Below, one piece after another: positions 20,582 through 30,837 of a stretch of 49,279 nt of DNA. Numbering within the stretch: the first letter of the stretch is position 1; each line of letters opens with the position of its first letter. Origin of the DNA: Actinomycetota bacterium (GTDB taxonomy: Bacteria; Actinomycetota; Actinomycetes; Nanopelagicales; Nanopelagicaceae); NCBI GenBank assembly GCA_010031635.1, contig RGZI01000003.1:1-49279 (forward strand), given 5' to 3'. The notes below the pieces were generated by a model. That model was not told the origin of the DNA, did no database searches, and worked only from the letters and a program-made list of their open reading frames with translations. A program made the position numbers and the translations under genes.

Positions 20582-21721
20582 ATGGACGCGCTTTTTCAAT
20601 TACCCGATGAGTACATCTCTTTACGAAAATCTGTACGAGCGCTAGCCGAAGAAAAGATTGCCCCATTTGCTCGAGAAGTTGATGAAGATGCAAGATTTCC
20701 AGAAGAGGCGGCAATAGCGTTATCGGCAAATAAACTATCAGCTGCTCATGTTCCTGAAGAGTTCGGTGGTGAAGGTGCTGATGCTTTAGCCGTTGTGCTA
20801 ATCATTGAAGAAGTTGCTCGAGTTTGTGGTTCATCCTCACTCATACCTGCAGTAAATAAATTAGGATCATTACCATTGATATTGGCTGGTAATAAAGATC
20901 AAAAAGAGCGATGGCTACGCCCGCTAGCAAGTGGTAAAGGTTTTTCTTACTGTTTATCTGAGTCAGAGGCGGGATCAGATGCCTCCGCATTAAAGACAAA
21001 AGCAGTGCGCTTTGGAGATAAATGGATTCTTTCGGGAAGTAAAAAATGGATTTCAAATGCAGGTGAGTCTGAGTTTTACACAGTTTTAGCAGTAACCGAC
21101 CCTGAAAAAGGCAGCAAAGGAATTAGCGCTTTTATAGTTGAGAAAAACGATAAAGGGATTTCTTTTGGTGCACACGAAAAGAAAATGGGGTTTAGAGGCT
21201 CTCCAACTCGTGAGGTTTATTTTGATCAAGTTGAATTAGCAAATGATCGAATGTTAGGCGTTGAAGGTACTGGATTTGCTCTGGCTATGAAAACATTGGA
21301 CCACACTCGAATCACAATAGCCGCGCAAGCAATAGGCCTAGCTCAAGGCGCATTTGATGTGGCAAATAAATATTCACATGAGCGTAAGCAATTCGGTAAA
21401 GAAATTTTTGATTTTCAAGCGATTCAATTTATGTTGGCAGATATGGCCATGAAAATCGAAGCAGCACGCCAATTAACTTATACCGCTGCTGTTAAGAGCG
21501 AAAATGAAAGTTCTGACTTGACTTTTTATTCAGCGGCTTCTAAATGTTTAGCATCGGACACTGCCATGCAGGTCACCACAGATGCTGTGCAAATTCTTGG
21601 TGGTTATGGGTATGTATCTGATTATCCAGTGGAGCGCATGATGCGAGATGCAAAGCTGACTCAAATTTATGAAGGTACGAATCAGGTACAACGCATAATT
21701 ATTGCCCGAAATCTTTTGTAA
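20582..21721 (+). CDS. Acyl-CoA dehydrogenase
   Basis: [36 protein letters not shown]-type motif, [40 protein letters not shown]. Confidence 0.95.
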   Translation: MDALFQLPDEYISLRKSVRALAEEKIAPFAREVDEDARFPEEAAIALSANKLSAAHVPEEFGGEGADALAVVLIIEEVARVCGSSSLIPAVNKLGSLPLILAGNKDQKERWLRPLASGKGFSYCLSESEAGSDASALKTKAVRFGDKWILSGSKKWISNAGESEFYTVLAVTDPEKGSKGISAFIVEKNDKGISFGAHEKKMGFRGSPTREVYFDQVELANDRMLGVEGTGFALAMKTLDHTRITIAAQAIGLAQGAFDVANKYSHERKQFGKEIFDFQAIQFMLADMAMKIEAARQLTYTAAVKSENESSDLTFYSAASKCLASDTAMQVTTDAVQILGGYGYVSDYPVERMMRDAKLTQIYEGTNQVQRIIIARNLL

Positions 21722-22228
21722 TTAAATAAAGCGAAAAATTTTAGTAGGTGTAACAACAGCGTTAACTTTTTGATCGTGAATTTCTTGGGGTAACTTACCT
21801 TCAAAAATTTCGCCATCATGCAATAGGCAGACTTTCCAACCTGAGTTCAATTTGAGGGCTCGATCATATGAACCACCACCTTGGCCAATTCTAATTCCGC
21901 TCTCATCAACACTTAGGGCGGGGACAACAACAATTTGGGCCAATGAAATTCCAGTAACTCCGAAATTTTTGCCGGTTTTGAAATCTACCCACTCCAAAGA
22001 ATTGTCCTCGAGTAAATGTGGCAGAAGTATTTGGACTTCACGGCTCAGGAGAGTGGAGTTAAAACCTTGAGTTGATGGCTCATTTCCGTAAGAGGTGTAG
22101 GAAGCCACGACCTTCACTTGAGCAAATTCAACTTGCTCAAGCAGTAGTGAACTTGCTCGCTCATCACCTTCAGGGGCCAATTTTCGCAAGTTACGCAGCA
22201 CACGCCGAGTCTGGCTCTTCTCTTCCAC
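21722..22228 (-). CDS. 5-formyltetrahydrofolate cyclo-ligase
   Basis: RIGQGGGSYDRAL motif; GTG start proposed at 22228 (MEEKSQTRRVLRNLRK); divergent to galU as in other actinobacteria. Confidence 0.85.
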   Translation of the reverse strand: MEEKSQTRRVLRNLRKLAPEGDERASSLLLEQVEFAQVKVVASYTSYGNEPSTQGFNSTLLSREVQILLPHLLEDNSLEWVDFKTGKNFGVTGISLAQIVVVPALSVDESGIRIGQGGGSYDRALKLNSGWKVCLLHDGEIFEGKLPQEIHDQKVNAVVTPTKIFRFI

Positions 22229-22253
22229 GTGATCAGCGTAGGGTGTGATCACT

Positions 22254-23156
22254 ATGGGATCTAGCGTATTTAAGGCAGTTATTCCGGCGGCCGGTCTGGG
22301 TACTCGTTTTTTGCCAGCGACCAAGTCGATCCCAAAAGAGATGCTCCCGATTGTTGATAAGCCGGCGATTCAATATGTAGTGGAAGAAGCCATTCGTGCA
22401 GGTTTAAGTGATGTGTTATTAATTACTGGAAGAAATAAAGGTGCGCTTGAAGATCATTTTGATCGAGCTATTGAACTTGAGGCAACATTAGAAAATCGTG
22501 GCGATGTTGAAAAGTTAGCAGCAGTCAAGCAAATAACTGAACTCGGTAAAATCCATTATGTACGTCAAGGAGATCCGCTCGGACTCGGTCATGCTGTTCT
22601 CACAGCTGCTAATCATGTCGGCAATGAAACTTTCGTAGTTTTACTTGGCGATGACTTAATTGCTGAACAAGACAACTTATTAGGTGAAATGCTTGATGTG
22701 CATAAAAAATTTGGAGGAAGTGTAATTGCTTTGATGGAAGTTCCTGATTCTCAAGTTTCGCTCTACGGCATCGCATCAGTAAAAAAAACCGACTCACCTA
22801 ATATTGTGGAAATTTTAGATTTAGTTGAGAAACCTAATGTTGAGAACGCTCCATCAAATTTTGCAATTATTGGCAGATATGTATTAGATCCTGCAATTTT
22901 TAAAGTATTGGAGAAAACGCAAGCCGGTCGTGGTGGCGAGATTCAATTAACTGATGCAATTCGCGAATTGGCGGTAAATGAGAAATTAGGCGGCCCAGTT
23001 CATGGAGTTATTTTTTCAGGGCGACGTTATGACACGGGCGACCGTGTTAGCTATTTGAAAACAGTAGTTGAATTAGCAAGTGAAAGAGCAGATATTGGCG
23101 GCGAGTTTACTGTGTGGTTGAAAAATTTTGTTGGGAATTTGAATGGAAAACGTTGA
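22254..23156 (+). CDS. galU: UTP-glucose-1-phosphate uridylyltransferase
   Basis: KAVIPAAGLGTRFLPATKSIPKEMLPIVDKPAIQYVVEEA. Confidence 0.97.
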   Translation: MGSSVFKAVIPAAGLGTRFLPATKSIPKEMLPIVDKPAIQYVVEEAIRAGLSDVLLITGRNKGALEDHFDRAIELEATLENRGDVEKLAAVKQITELGKIHYVRQGDPLGLGHAVLTAANHVGNETFVVLLGDDLIAEQDNLLGEMLDVHKKFGGSVIALMEVPDSQVSLYGIASVKKTDSPNIVEILDLVEKPNVENAPSNFAIIGRYVLDPAIFKVLEKTQAGRGGEIQLTDAIRELAVNEKLGGPVHGVIFSGRRYDTGDRVSYLKTVVELASERADIGGEFTVWLKNFVGNLNGKR

Positions 23157-24033
23157 AAGTTATTTAAAGCAACTCTTATTGCTGGCCCAACCATTGGCAC
23201 CGCTAGATTTACCATTATTAGATGCACATGGTGCGACTCTTGCTTCAGATATTGAAATAGGAAGCCGCAAAGTATTAACAGGCGGCAGTCGAATTAGATC
23301 TACACACATCGGGATAGCTGCCTCTGTTGGCCTAGATCACCTGCCTACACACCCACATCCTCGCGTAGTAGTTATTTCAGCTGGTGGAGATTTGACTGAA
23401 CCAGGTGAGCAACTTGAAACTGCTCATTTTTACGAAGTTAACTCTTGGTTATTAACCACATCAGTCCGAGAGGCTGGAGCAATTGGTTATCGGGTACATA
23501 CAATTCCAACAACCTCGGCACAACTTCGATTACTGATTGAAGACCAACTTGTGCGTGCTGATCTCATAGTCATTACAAGTGGACCAGAGTCCGAGGAGAT
23601 GACTCAAGCAGCACTAACTGAACTTGGAATTATTAGTAAAATTCAAATAGAGATGAACCCAAGTGGAAGCCATAGTTTTGGCTTAATTGGACCAGATAAG
23701 ACGCCGGTAATAACTTTGCCAACCGACCCAATGACCTCATTTATTTCATTTGAATTATTTGTGCGGCCAATGATTCGCCAGATGTTTGGCAGAAAAAATA
23801 TTTTGCATCCAACTTTAAATGCGAAATCGATAGATGCAGTTAACTTTGAGGCTGGAGCACAGCGATACCTTCCAGCGATCACAGATTTAACTCATAGTGA
23901 AAAAACGGTTAAAGCTCTAGCTGTAGAAAATTGGGCAGATGCTAACTCTTTTATAATTGTTCCAGCGGGAGTCAATAATTTAGTAGCCGGAGAATTAGTT
24001 TCTGTGATGAATCTTGAGTTGAGAGCTGATTAA
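23143..24033 (+). CDS. MoeA/gephyrin-E-like protein lacking domain II (Glp-like)
   Basis: MoeA-type domain I, III and IV segments (LPLLDAHG, HPRVVVISAGGDLTEPGE, YEVNSWLL, VPAGVNNLVAGELVSVMNL); central domain absent; overlaps galU by 14 bp. Confidence 0.85.
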   Translation: MENVESYLKQLLLLAQPLAPLDLPLLDAHGATLASDIEIGSRKVLTGGSRIRSTHIGIAASVGLDHLPTHPHPRVVVISAGGDLTEPGEQLETAHFYEVNSWLLTTSVREAGAIGYRVHTIPTTSAQLRLLIEDQLVRADLIVITSGPESEEMTQAALTELGIISKIQIEMNPSGSHSFGLIGPDKTPVITLPTDPMTSFISFELFVRPMIRQMFGRKNILHPTLNAKSIDAVNFEAGAQRYLPAITDLTHSEKTVKALAVENWADANSFIIVPAGVNNLVAGELVSVMNLELRAD

Positions 24034-24034
24034 A

Positions 24035-24562
24035 GTGTTGCTGCGAAATAGTGAAATAAAATTACGACCACTACGCAGAACCGATAAAAAAGAGTGGGAG
24101 CAACTTCGATACAATAATGAAAAATGGCTTAGCCCGTGGGAAGCCACCTCTCCAGATCCATTGATTTCATTACCAACCTTCCAGCAGATGAGAGCATTCC
24201 ATCGACGCGAAGAGAAGGCTTTGCGATCAATTACCTGGGCAGTGATTTACCAGGGAAGAATTTCTGGCCAAGTTACCTTGGCAGGAATCTCATTTGGCTC
24301 ATATCGAGGGGCCCATATCGGTTATTGGATCACCGAAGAACTAGCTGGACGAGGATTTATCCCAATAGCTGTGAATTTAGTGAGCGAATACGCCTTCAAA
24401 GAACTGGGGTTGCATCGCTTGGAAATTTCTATGCGTCCAGAAAATGTTGCTTCAAAGCAGGTAGCGCTCAAATGTGGATTTGAATTTGAAAGTTTACGAA
24501 AGCGGTTTTTACATATCGATGGCGATTGGCGAGACCATCACACTTATGTGAAACTCCACTAA
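24035..24562 (+). CDS. GNAT N-acetyltransferase, RimJ-like
   Basis: IGYWITEELAGRGF, GLHRLEISMRPENVASKQVALKCGFEFE. Confidence 0.9.
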   Translation: MLLRNSEIKLRPLRRTDKKEWEQLRYNNEKWLSPWEATSPDPLISLPTFQQMRAFHRREEKALRSITWAVIYQGRISGQVTLAGISFGSYRGAHIGYWITEELAGRGFIPIAVNLVSEYAFKELGLHRLEISMRPENVASKQVALKCGFEFESLRKRFLHIDGDWRDHHTYVKLH

Positions 24563-24619
24563 TCAACACACTCCTTAAATCCATGATTTGAGCCATCCGG
24601 ACTCGTATCGTTGACCATC

Positions 24620-25297
24620 ATGAGTTCTGGCTTGATCTACTTCGCAGTCGTCGCAATGTGGGTAGCGTATTTCCTTCCAAGATGGCTACGAACCCATGAC
24701 GAAATTTCAGACAATAGAAGTTTAGAGCGGTATCAGAGTGCCATGAGTTTGGTATCACTAGGTACTAGCCATGAAAATCTTCCAAGTCGTACAGAGGTGG
24801 CTGAAAATAAAATTCGCCAAATGCGCCAACGTCAACTTATTTTGATCGGACTCGCTGCAATTTTTCTAATTGTTTTTATTTCAACTTTATTTGGTGGAGT
24901 TCCTTTTAAAACAAATGCACTTCCTCTTTCACTTATTTTAATTTATGTTATTCATGTTCGCAGACAAAAAATTGTTGAAGAAGTTGCAACTCGCCGTAGG
25001 CTTGCAGCAGCGAGGGCGACAAACGGCGTTCGTGCGAATTTTTCAGATGTGCTGTATCGCTCTAATGAAAGTGCGACTGAACATTGGATTCCATTACGCC
25101 CATCCACCACAGTCACTGTTATTCCTAACACAACGTGGCAACCATTAGATGTTCCACTTCCAACATATGTCACAGCCCCTAAGGCAACCTCTCGACCAAT
25201 GAAAGAGGTAGCTACTAAAGTAGAAGTGGCAGTAGGGCCAGATGAGATATTTGATCAAGTTGCCGTAGAAGAAGCGGATTTACGCGCTGCAAATTAA
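24620..25297 (+). CDS. Membrane protein, Rv0996/GLPR-like
   Basis: N-terminal TM + YFLPRWLRTHDEISDNRSLERYQSAM, two further hydrophobic segments, basic cytoplasmic region; synteny galU-moeA-rimJ-this gene. Confidence 0.75.
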   Translation: MSSGLIYFAVVAMWVAYFLPRWLRTHDEISDNRSLERYQSAMSLVSLGTSHENLPSRTEVAENKIRQMRQRQLILIGLAAIFLIVFISTLFGGVPFKTNALPLSLILIYVIHVRRQKIVEEVATRRRLAAARATNGVRANFSDVLYRSNESATEHWIPLRPSTTVTVIPNTTWQPLDVPLPTYVTAPKATSRPMKEVATKVEVAVGPDEIFDQVAVEEADLRAAN

Positions 25298-25302
25298 GTA
25301 AA

Positions 25303-26634
25303 TCATATCCATTTCTTAAACCACATTAATGAATGCCAATCATCATAAGTAATAATTTGTCCAACAAAAATTGGAAAGTGGTAGATGAAATTTGCAGCGA
25401 TTAAGCACGTGATAAAAATTATTGAATAAAGTTTTAATTTTGGATTGCCGAATGAAGTTAAATAGTAATTACGCAGAACGGCTACAAAAGCCATTATTAG
25501 CCAAGGTTCAAAAATTATTGCATAGAAGATGAAAGTTGTGCGTTGTGGAAAGGCAAACCAAGGTAAATATCCGGCACTTATCGCGAGTAAAATAAATCCG
25601 GTACTCCACTGTTTATTTTTTAACCAAAGCGCAATCAAAATCACGAGTGAAATTGCCGCGCTCCACCAAAGTACTGGAGTCCCCATAGCCAGAACTTCTT
25701 GCGCGCAAGATGCTGCCCCACACCCCTTTGGCGTCTCATAAAAAAAAGATGTTGGGCGATACATAATTAGCCAAGACCAAGCTTTAGCCTCGTAACTATG
25801 GTTTTCGGTTAGGTGGGTATGAAAGTAAAGGATTTCGGATTGATAATGCCAAAAGGATCTGAGGGCATTTGGTAACAGGCCACGATTTTCAACTCCCCAA
25901 TTTCTGCTCCAGCCCAATGTGGAATTAAACCAACCAACCCAAGTTGCTACGTAAGTCAAAAGAGGCAGAATCGCCAATTGCGCGATTCGCATGGCTATTA
26001 TTTTGAAGTAATTTCCAACTTTACTTTCTTCATTGATACGGATTCGATAAATATCTCTTGCTAAATAATAAACCCCAAAAATAGCGATGTAGTAAATGGC
26101 ACTCCACTTAGTTGCGAGTGCCAATCCAAATAAAAACCCAGCAAACCAAAAATTTTCTTTTAGCAAAGCGTAGAGTCCAACTAATATAAAAAACATTAAC
26201 GTCATATCGAGCAGTGCAGTACGTGACATTACAAGATGTAATCCATCTAGTGAAACCAGTGCGGTAGAAAGCAAAGCCCACTTTTCTGAGTTAAATAAAT
26301 GTTTTGAAATTAAATAGACAAAAAAGATTGAGAGAGTTCCGAGCAATGCGGTAGAGAATCTCCATCCGAATGGATTATCGCCAAATAATTTAATTCCCGA
26401 TGCAATAACCCATTTCCCAATCGGTGGGTGGACGATAAATTCAGATTTACCATTTTCAATTTCTACGCCGTATTTTAGAAAATCTTTTGCTCCATCAACA
26501 TAGTAAATCTCATCAAAAACCAATTTTTTTGGTCGATCGAGATTTACAAAACGTACACTTGCTGAGAATGCAAGAATCAGAACCAGCCAACGGCGCAGCA
26601 AAGGGTATCGGATGCCTTCCAGCGCTTTGGTCAT
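25303..26634 (-). CDS. pmt: Protein O-mannosyltransferase (GT39 family)
   Basis: LVFDEIYYVDGAKDFL, EFIVHPPIGKWVIA, SWLIMYRPTSFFY; divergent from rsmI. Confidence 0.93.
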   Translation of the reverse strand: MTKALEGIRYPLLRRWLVLILAFSASVRFVNLDRPKKLVFDEIYYVDGAKDFLKYGVEIENGKSEFIVHPPIGKWVIASGIKLFGDNPFGWRFSTALLGTLSIFFVYLISKHLFNSEKWALLSTALVSLDGLHLVMSRTALLDMTLMFFILVGLYALLKENFWFAGFLFGLALATKWSAIYYIAIFGVYYLARDIYRIRINEESKVGNYFKIIAMRIAQLAILPLLTYVATWVGWFNSTLGWSRNWGVENRGLLPNALRSFWHYQSEILYFHTHLTENHSYEAKAWSWLIMYRPTSFFYETPKGCGAASCAQEVLAMGTPVLWWSAAISLVILIALWLKNKQWSTGFILLAISAGYLPWFAFPQRTTFIFYAIIFEPWLIMAFVAVLRNYYLTSFGNPKLKLYSIIFITCLIAANFIYHFPIFVGQIITYDDWHSLMWFKKWI

Positions 26635-26667
26635 GGAGGATAGGTTAGAACCTGAGATGATAAGTGT

Positions 26668-27519
26668 GTGAAAAAAGGCCCATTAATCCTCGCTGGTGCC
26701 CCATTAGGCAATAGCCGAGACCTCTCGCTACGTGTACGAGATTTACTCGGCGAGGTCGATCTCATTGCGGCGGAGGACACCCGCAGACTCTTGCGACTTT
26801 GTAGTGATTTAGAGATTTCACTTAGCGCTCCAGTGGTTTCTTTTTTTGCTGGCAATGAAGCACAGCGCACCCCGGAATTAATTTCTGCTTTACTAGAAGG
26901 TAAAACTGTTTTAGTAATTACCGATGCAGGAATGCCAGGAATCAGTGATCCAGGATATTTAATTGTAAGAGCGGCGCTAGATGCAAATATTGAGATTGAA
27001 GTTGTGCCTGGACCAAGTGCAGCAAGTACAGCGTTACTTCTTTCTGGGTTATCGATGGAACGATATATTTTTGATGGTTTCCCACCGCGAACTCAACAAG
27101 CGAGGCAAAATTATTTTGAAACAATAAAAGTAGAAGGCAGAACTGTTGTTTTATTTGAAGCTCCACATCGAATCAGAGAAACTCTGGCCGATGCGATAGA
27201 AATTTTGGGAGGTCAACGCCAAGGTGCTGTTTGTCGCGAAATGACAAAAACCCATGAAGAGATTGTGCGCGGTTCACTAACTGAATTGGAAACATGGGCC
27301 AATTCAAAAGAGATGCTTGGCGAAATAACTTTGGTGATTGCTGCACCCAGTGCCGGGGAAATATTAGAGTTAACACCTCTGGAAATAGCCGCAAAGGTGA
27401 AGGAGCTGGAGGGAGTTGGGGCAACACGGCAAGAGGCGGTCGCACAGATTGCAACGGAGTTTGGCTTACGCAAACGTGCAATATTTGATGCCTTGGTCGC
27501 CTCTAAGATAGGACAGTGA
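26668..27519 (+). CDS. rsmI: 16S rRNA (cytidine(1402)-2'-O)-methyltransferase
   Basis: LAGAPLGNSRDLSLR, AEDTRRL, ITDAGMPGISDPGY, VPGPSA; GTG-type start. Confidence 0.95.
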   Translation: MKKGPLILAGAPLGNSRDLSLRVRDLLGEVDLIAAEDTRRLLRLCSDLEISLSAPVVSFFAGNEAQRTPELISALLEGKTVLVITDAGMPGISDPGYLIVRAALDANIEIEVVPGPSAASTALLLSGLSMERYIFDGFPPRTQQARQNYFETIKVEGRTVVLFEAPHRIRETLADAIEILGGQRQGAVCREMTKTHEEIVRGSLTELETWANSKEMLGEITLVIAAPSAGEILELTPLEIAAKVKELEGVGATRQEAVAQIATEFGLRKRAIFDALVASKIGQ

Positions 27520-29093
27520 GCAACAAAGCCTTTTATCTAACCACGCCGATTTACTATGTAAATGATGCGCCGCATATAGGCCATGCATATACGACAGTGG
27601 CTGGCGATGTTTTGACTCGTTGGCACCGTCAAAAAGGTGAGCAAGTGTGGTTTCTAACTGGCACTGATGAGCATGGACAAAAAGTTATGCGCACCGCAGA
27701 AGCAAATGGTAGCGACCCGCAGAGTTGGGCCGATCGGTTGGTCAAATCTGCTTGGATCCCAACTTGGGAAAAATTAAATATTGCAAATGATGATTTTATT
27801 AGAACAACTGAAGATCGACACATGGATCGTGTCCAACGGTTTTTACAAGGACTCAAAGATTCTGGCCATATTTACGAAGGTAAATATGAAGGACCATACT
27901 GTGTTGGGTGCGAAGAGTTTAAACTTGCTGGAGATTTACTTGATGGTGCAACTCCTGATGAAAAACTTTGCCCAACCCACTCAAAACCTGTTGAGTTATT
28001 GAGTGAAACAAATTGGTTTTTTAAATTATCTGCTTTTGCTCAGCCTCTGATTGAACATTACAAAGCTAATCCAAGTGCTTGTGAGCCAGCAAGTGCACGA
28101 AATGAAGTCCTCTCCTTCTTGGAAAGTGGCGTTTCAGATCTTTCAATTTCGCGCTCTTCATTTGATTGGGGTATTCCAGTTCCTTGGGATACCAAGCAGG
28201 TCGTTTATGTATGGTTTGATGCGCTACTCAATTATGCGACTGCAGTAGGAATTGGTGACGATCTAAATTCTGAAGGTGGCAAAAAATTTGCGCAAAGTTG
28301 GCCAGCTGATGTTCACCTAGTTGGCAAGGACATTCTTAGATTTCATGCGGTCATCTGGCCAGCGATGTTGATGGCAGCAGGAATTTCGGTGCCGAAAAAA
28401 GTATTTGCGCATGGCTGGCTACTTGTAGGTGGCGAAAAAATGAGCAAGAGCAAGTTAACTGGTATCGCACCCTCAGATATAACTGATTTCTTTGGTGTTG
28501 ATGCATTTAGATATTATTTTTTGCGTTCAATTCCATTTGGTACAGATGGCTCTTTTTCTTGGGAAGATATGGTCGCTCGATATACCAGCGAACTTGCCAA
28601 CGATTTCGGAAATTTAGCATCGAGATCTATTGCGATGATTGAAAAGTATTGTGACGGCAAAGTTCCACAACCAGCAGCGGAACCAAAAGTGGCCGAGGCA
28701 GCGCAAAAAGCTTGTGAAATAGCGGATGAACGGATTTGCGCTTTAGATTTTCAAGGTGGAATTTTAGCGATTTTAGATTTTTGCAAAGTAGTAAATGGAT
28801 ACGTTACCGAGCAGGCTCCATGGGTTCTGGCAAAAGATCCAGCAAATAAAGTTGAACTTGAAAAAGTTTTATATACAACTGTGGAGTCTCTTCGAATCCT
28901 TGCAGTGCTGTTTCACCCAGTGATGCCAGAAACTTGCGAAAAATTATGGGAAGCGCTTGGTGCAAAAATTCTAGGTCCGATCGGTGATCAGAAAATAAGT
29001 GAAGTCGCTACTTGGGGGCAATTACCAGCGGGTGTTCAAGTATCAAGAGGAGATGTGCTTTTCCCAAGATTGCCAGAACCGGAGAGCGCGTGA
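27516..29093 (+). CDS. metG: Methionyl-tRNA synthetase
   Basis: YYVNDAPHIGHAYTT, TGTDEHGQKV, KMSKSKLTG. Confidence 0.97.
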   Translation: MSNKAFYLTTPIYYVNDAPHIGHAYTTVAGDVLTRWHRQKGEQVWFLTGTDEHGQKVMRTAEANGSDPQSWADRLVKSAWIPTWEKLNIANDDFIRTTEDRHMDRVQRFLQGLKDSGHIYEGKYEGPYCVGCEEFKLAGDLLDGATPDEKLCPTHSKPVELLSETNWFFKLSAFAQPLIEHYKANPSACEPASARNEVLSFLESGVSDLSISRSSFDWGIPVPWDTKQVVYVWFDALLNYATAVGIGDDLNSEGGKKFAQSWPADVHLVGKDILRFHAVIWPAMLMAAGISVPKKVFAHGWLLVGGEKMSKSKLTGIAPSDITDFFGVDAFRYYFLRSIPFGTDGSFSWEDMVARYTSELANDFGNLASRSIAMIEKYCDGKVPQPAAEPKVAEAAQKACEIADERICALDFQGGILAILDFCKVVNGYVTEQAPWVLAKDPANKVELEKVLYTTVESLRILAVLFHPVMPETCEKLWEALGAKILGPIGDQKISEVATWGQLPAGVQVSRGDVLFPRLPEPESA

Positions 29094-29947
29094 CCGATCG
29101 GCACAATCGCGATATTGAAAGAGTTGCTGCGCCACTACCTGAACCATTGGAAGAAACAACAATAGATTCGCATTGTCACATGGAGTTAATTGCTAAGGGA
29201 AATGCAGATGACCCTACAGTTGGCATTATTTTAACTGAAGCAAAAAGTGTCGGAATTGATCGAGTGGTCCAAATTGGTTATGACTTAGAACAATCAAAAT
29301 GGTCTGTTGCATGTGCGAATGCTTGGCCAGGCAAAGTGCTTGCAACTGTGGCTTTGCATCCAAATGAGGCTCCAGTTGTTGAAAATCTGGAAGATCAGTT
29401 AACAGAGATAGAGAAATTAGCTGCGGACCCACGGGTTAGAGGAGTGGGGGAGACTGGGTTAGATTTTTTCAGAACCGAACCGGCCCTTCGTGCAAAACAA
29501 GAAGATTCTTTTAGAGCACACATTGAAATTGCAAAAAGAAAAAATAAGGCGTTAATTATCCACGATAGAGATTCACATTCAGATGTCCTTAGAGTTCTGC
29601 GAGAAGTGGGAGCGCCTGAGAAAACTATTTTTCATTGCTTCTCTGGAGATCGAGAAATGGCAGAAGAATGTATTTCTGCTGGGTACTTCTTATCTTTTGC
29701 AGGAACAGTCACCTTTAAAAATGCTCCTGAACTGCGTGAGGCTTTGAAAATAACTCCACTTTCACAGATGTTAGTTGAGACAGATGCGCCATTTTTAGCT
29801 CCGATGCCGCACCGAGGTTTGCTTAATTCGCCGGCTCAAATTCCAAACACTCTTAGATTTATGGCTGAAGTAGTTCAACGTAACGTTAATGAATTAGCTA
29901 TCGCAACCCGTGAAAATGCCTTAACTATCTTTGGCGCTTTCGAGTAA
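29090..29947 (+). CDS. tatD: TatD-family metal-dependent hydrolase
   Basis: IDSHCHMEL, GVGETGLDFFR, HCFSGDREMAEE, VETDAPFLAP; GTG start overlaps the metG stop. Confidence 0.94.
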   Translation: MTDRHNRDIERVAAPLPEPLEETTIDSHCHMELIAKGNADDPTVGIILTEAKSVGIDRVVQIGYDLEQSKWSVACANAWPGKVLATVALHPNEAPVVENLEDQLTEIEKLAADPRVRGVGETGLDFFRTEPALRAKQEDSFRAHIEIAKRKNKALIIHDRDSHSDVLRVLREVGAPEKTIFHCFSGDREMAEECISAGYFLSFAGTVTFKNAPELREALKITPLSQMLVETDAPFLAPMPHRGLLNSPAQIPNTLRFMAEVVQRNVNELAIATRENALTIFGAFE

Positions 29948-29949
29948 TA

Positions 29950-30810
29950 ATGGAAAATACTGAGGCAACCCTCCCAACTTTGGGTGCAAGCGAGATCCGT
30001 GAAATTGCTAAGCTGTTAGATCTGCATCCAGCTAAATCTCTTGGCCAGAATTTTGTTATTGATGGAAATACCTGCAGAAAAATAGTGCGGCTAGCCGATA
30101 TAAATAACAAGGATATAGTTTTAGAAATTGGCCCAGGGCTAGGTTCGCTAACTATTGCACTATTGCCATTGGCAAGCGAAGTCATTGCAGTAGAGATTGA
30201 CCGTAGATTAGCCACCCAGTTAATCGAAACGATGCAAAGTAAAATTCCAAACCATGCCGACAAATTGCAGATTATTAATGAGGATGCTCAATTAATAAAT
30301 ACTTTGCCACAATCCCCAACGGCTTTAGTCGCAAACCTTCCGTATAACATTTCAGTACCGGTAATTTTGCACTTTCTTGAAAAATTCCCGTCAATTAATA
30401 AAGGGTTAGTCATGGTGCAGGCAGAAGTCGCCCAACGTCTAGCTGCCAAGCCTGGAAATAAAATTTATGGAACTCCTAGTGTTAAGGCAAAATGGTGGGC
30501 TGATATGTCGATCGCTGGAAATGTTTCAAGGGAAGTCTTTTGGCCAGTCCCAAATGTAGATTCATTGTTGGTGGCTTTTAAGCGCAGAGAATCCCCAGGG
30601 GATGAAGCGCTCAGGGTGCAAACCTTCACTATTATTGAGGCTGCTTTTTCACAACGTCGCAAAATGCTTAGAAGTGCATTAAGTGTTTGGGCGGGAGGAA
30701 GTTCATCTGCAATTGAAATCTTAGAAAAGGCTGGAGTAGCCCAAACTTCTCGGGCGGAGGAGCTCGAACTTAAAGAATTCATTGCAATTGCTCAGGCAAG
30801 AAGCATTTAG
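29950..30810 (+). CDS. rsmA: 16S rRNA dimethyladenosine transferase
   Basis: KSLGQNFVID, VLEIGPGLGSLT, VANLPYNIS. Confidence 0.97.
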   Translation: MENTEATLPTLGASEIREIAKLLDLHPAKSLGQNFVIDGNTCRKIVRLADINNKDIVLEIGPGLGSLTIALLPLASEVIAVEIDRRLATQLIETMQSKIPNHADKLQIINEDAQLINTLPQSPTALVANLPYNISVPVILHFLEKFPSINKGLVMVQAEVAQRLAAKPGNKIYGTPSVKAKWWADMSIAGNVSREVFWPVPNVDSLLVAFKRRESPGDEALRVQTFTIIEAAFSQRRKMLRSALSVWAGGSSSAIEILEKAGVAQTSRAEELELKEFIAIAQARSI

Positions 30811-30837
30811 ATTAATTCCTGCCAATAAGGTAAAGCC

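Noticed and set aside
27516-30810. Absence of rpfB between tatD and ksgA
   Set aside because: rpfB is present at this spot in mycobacteria but is missing in many actinobacteria; absence alone is not informative.
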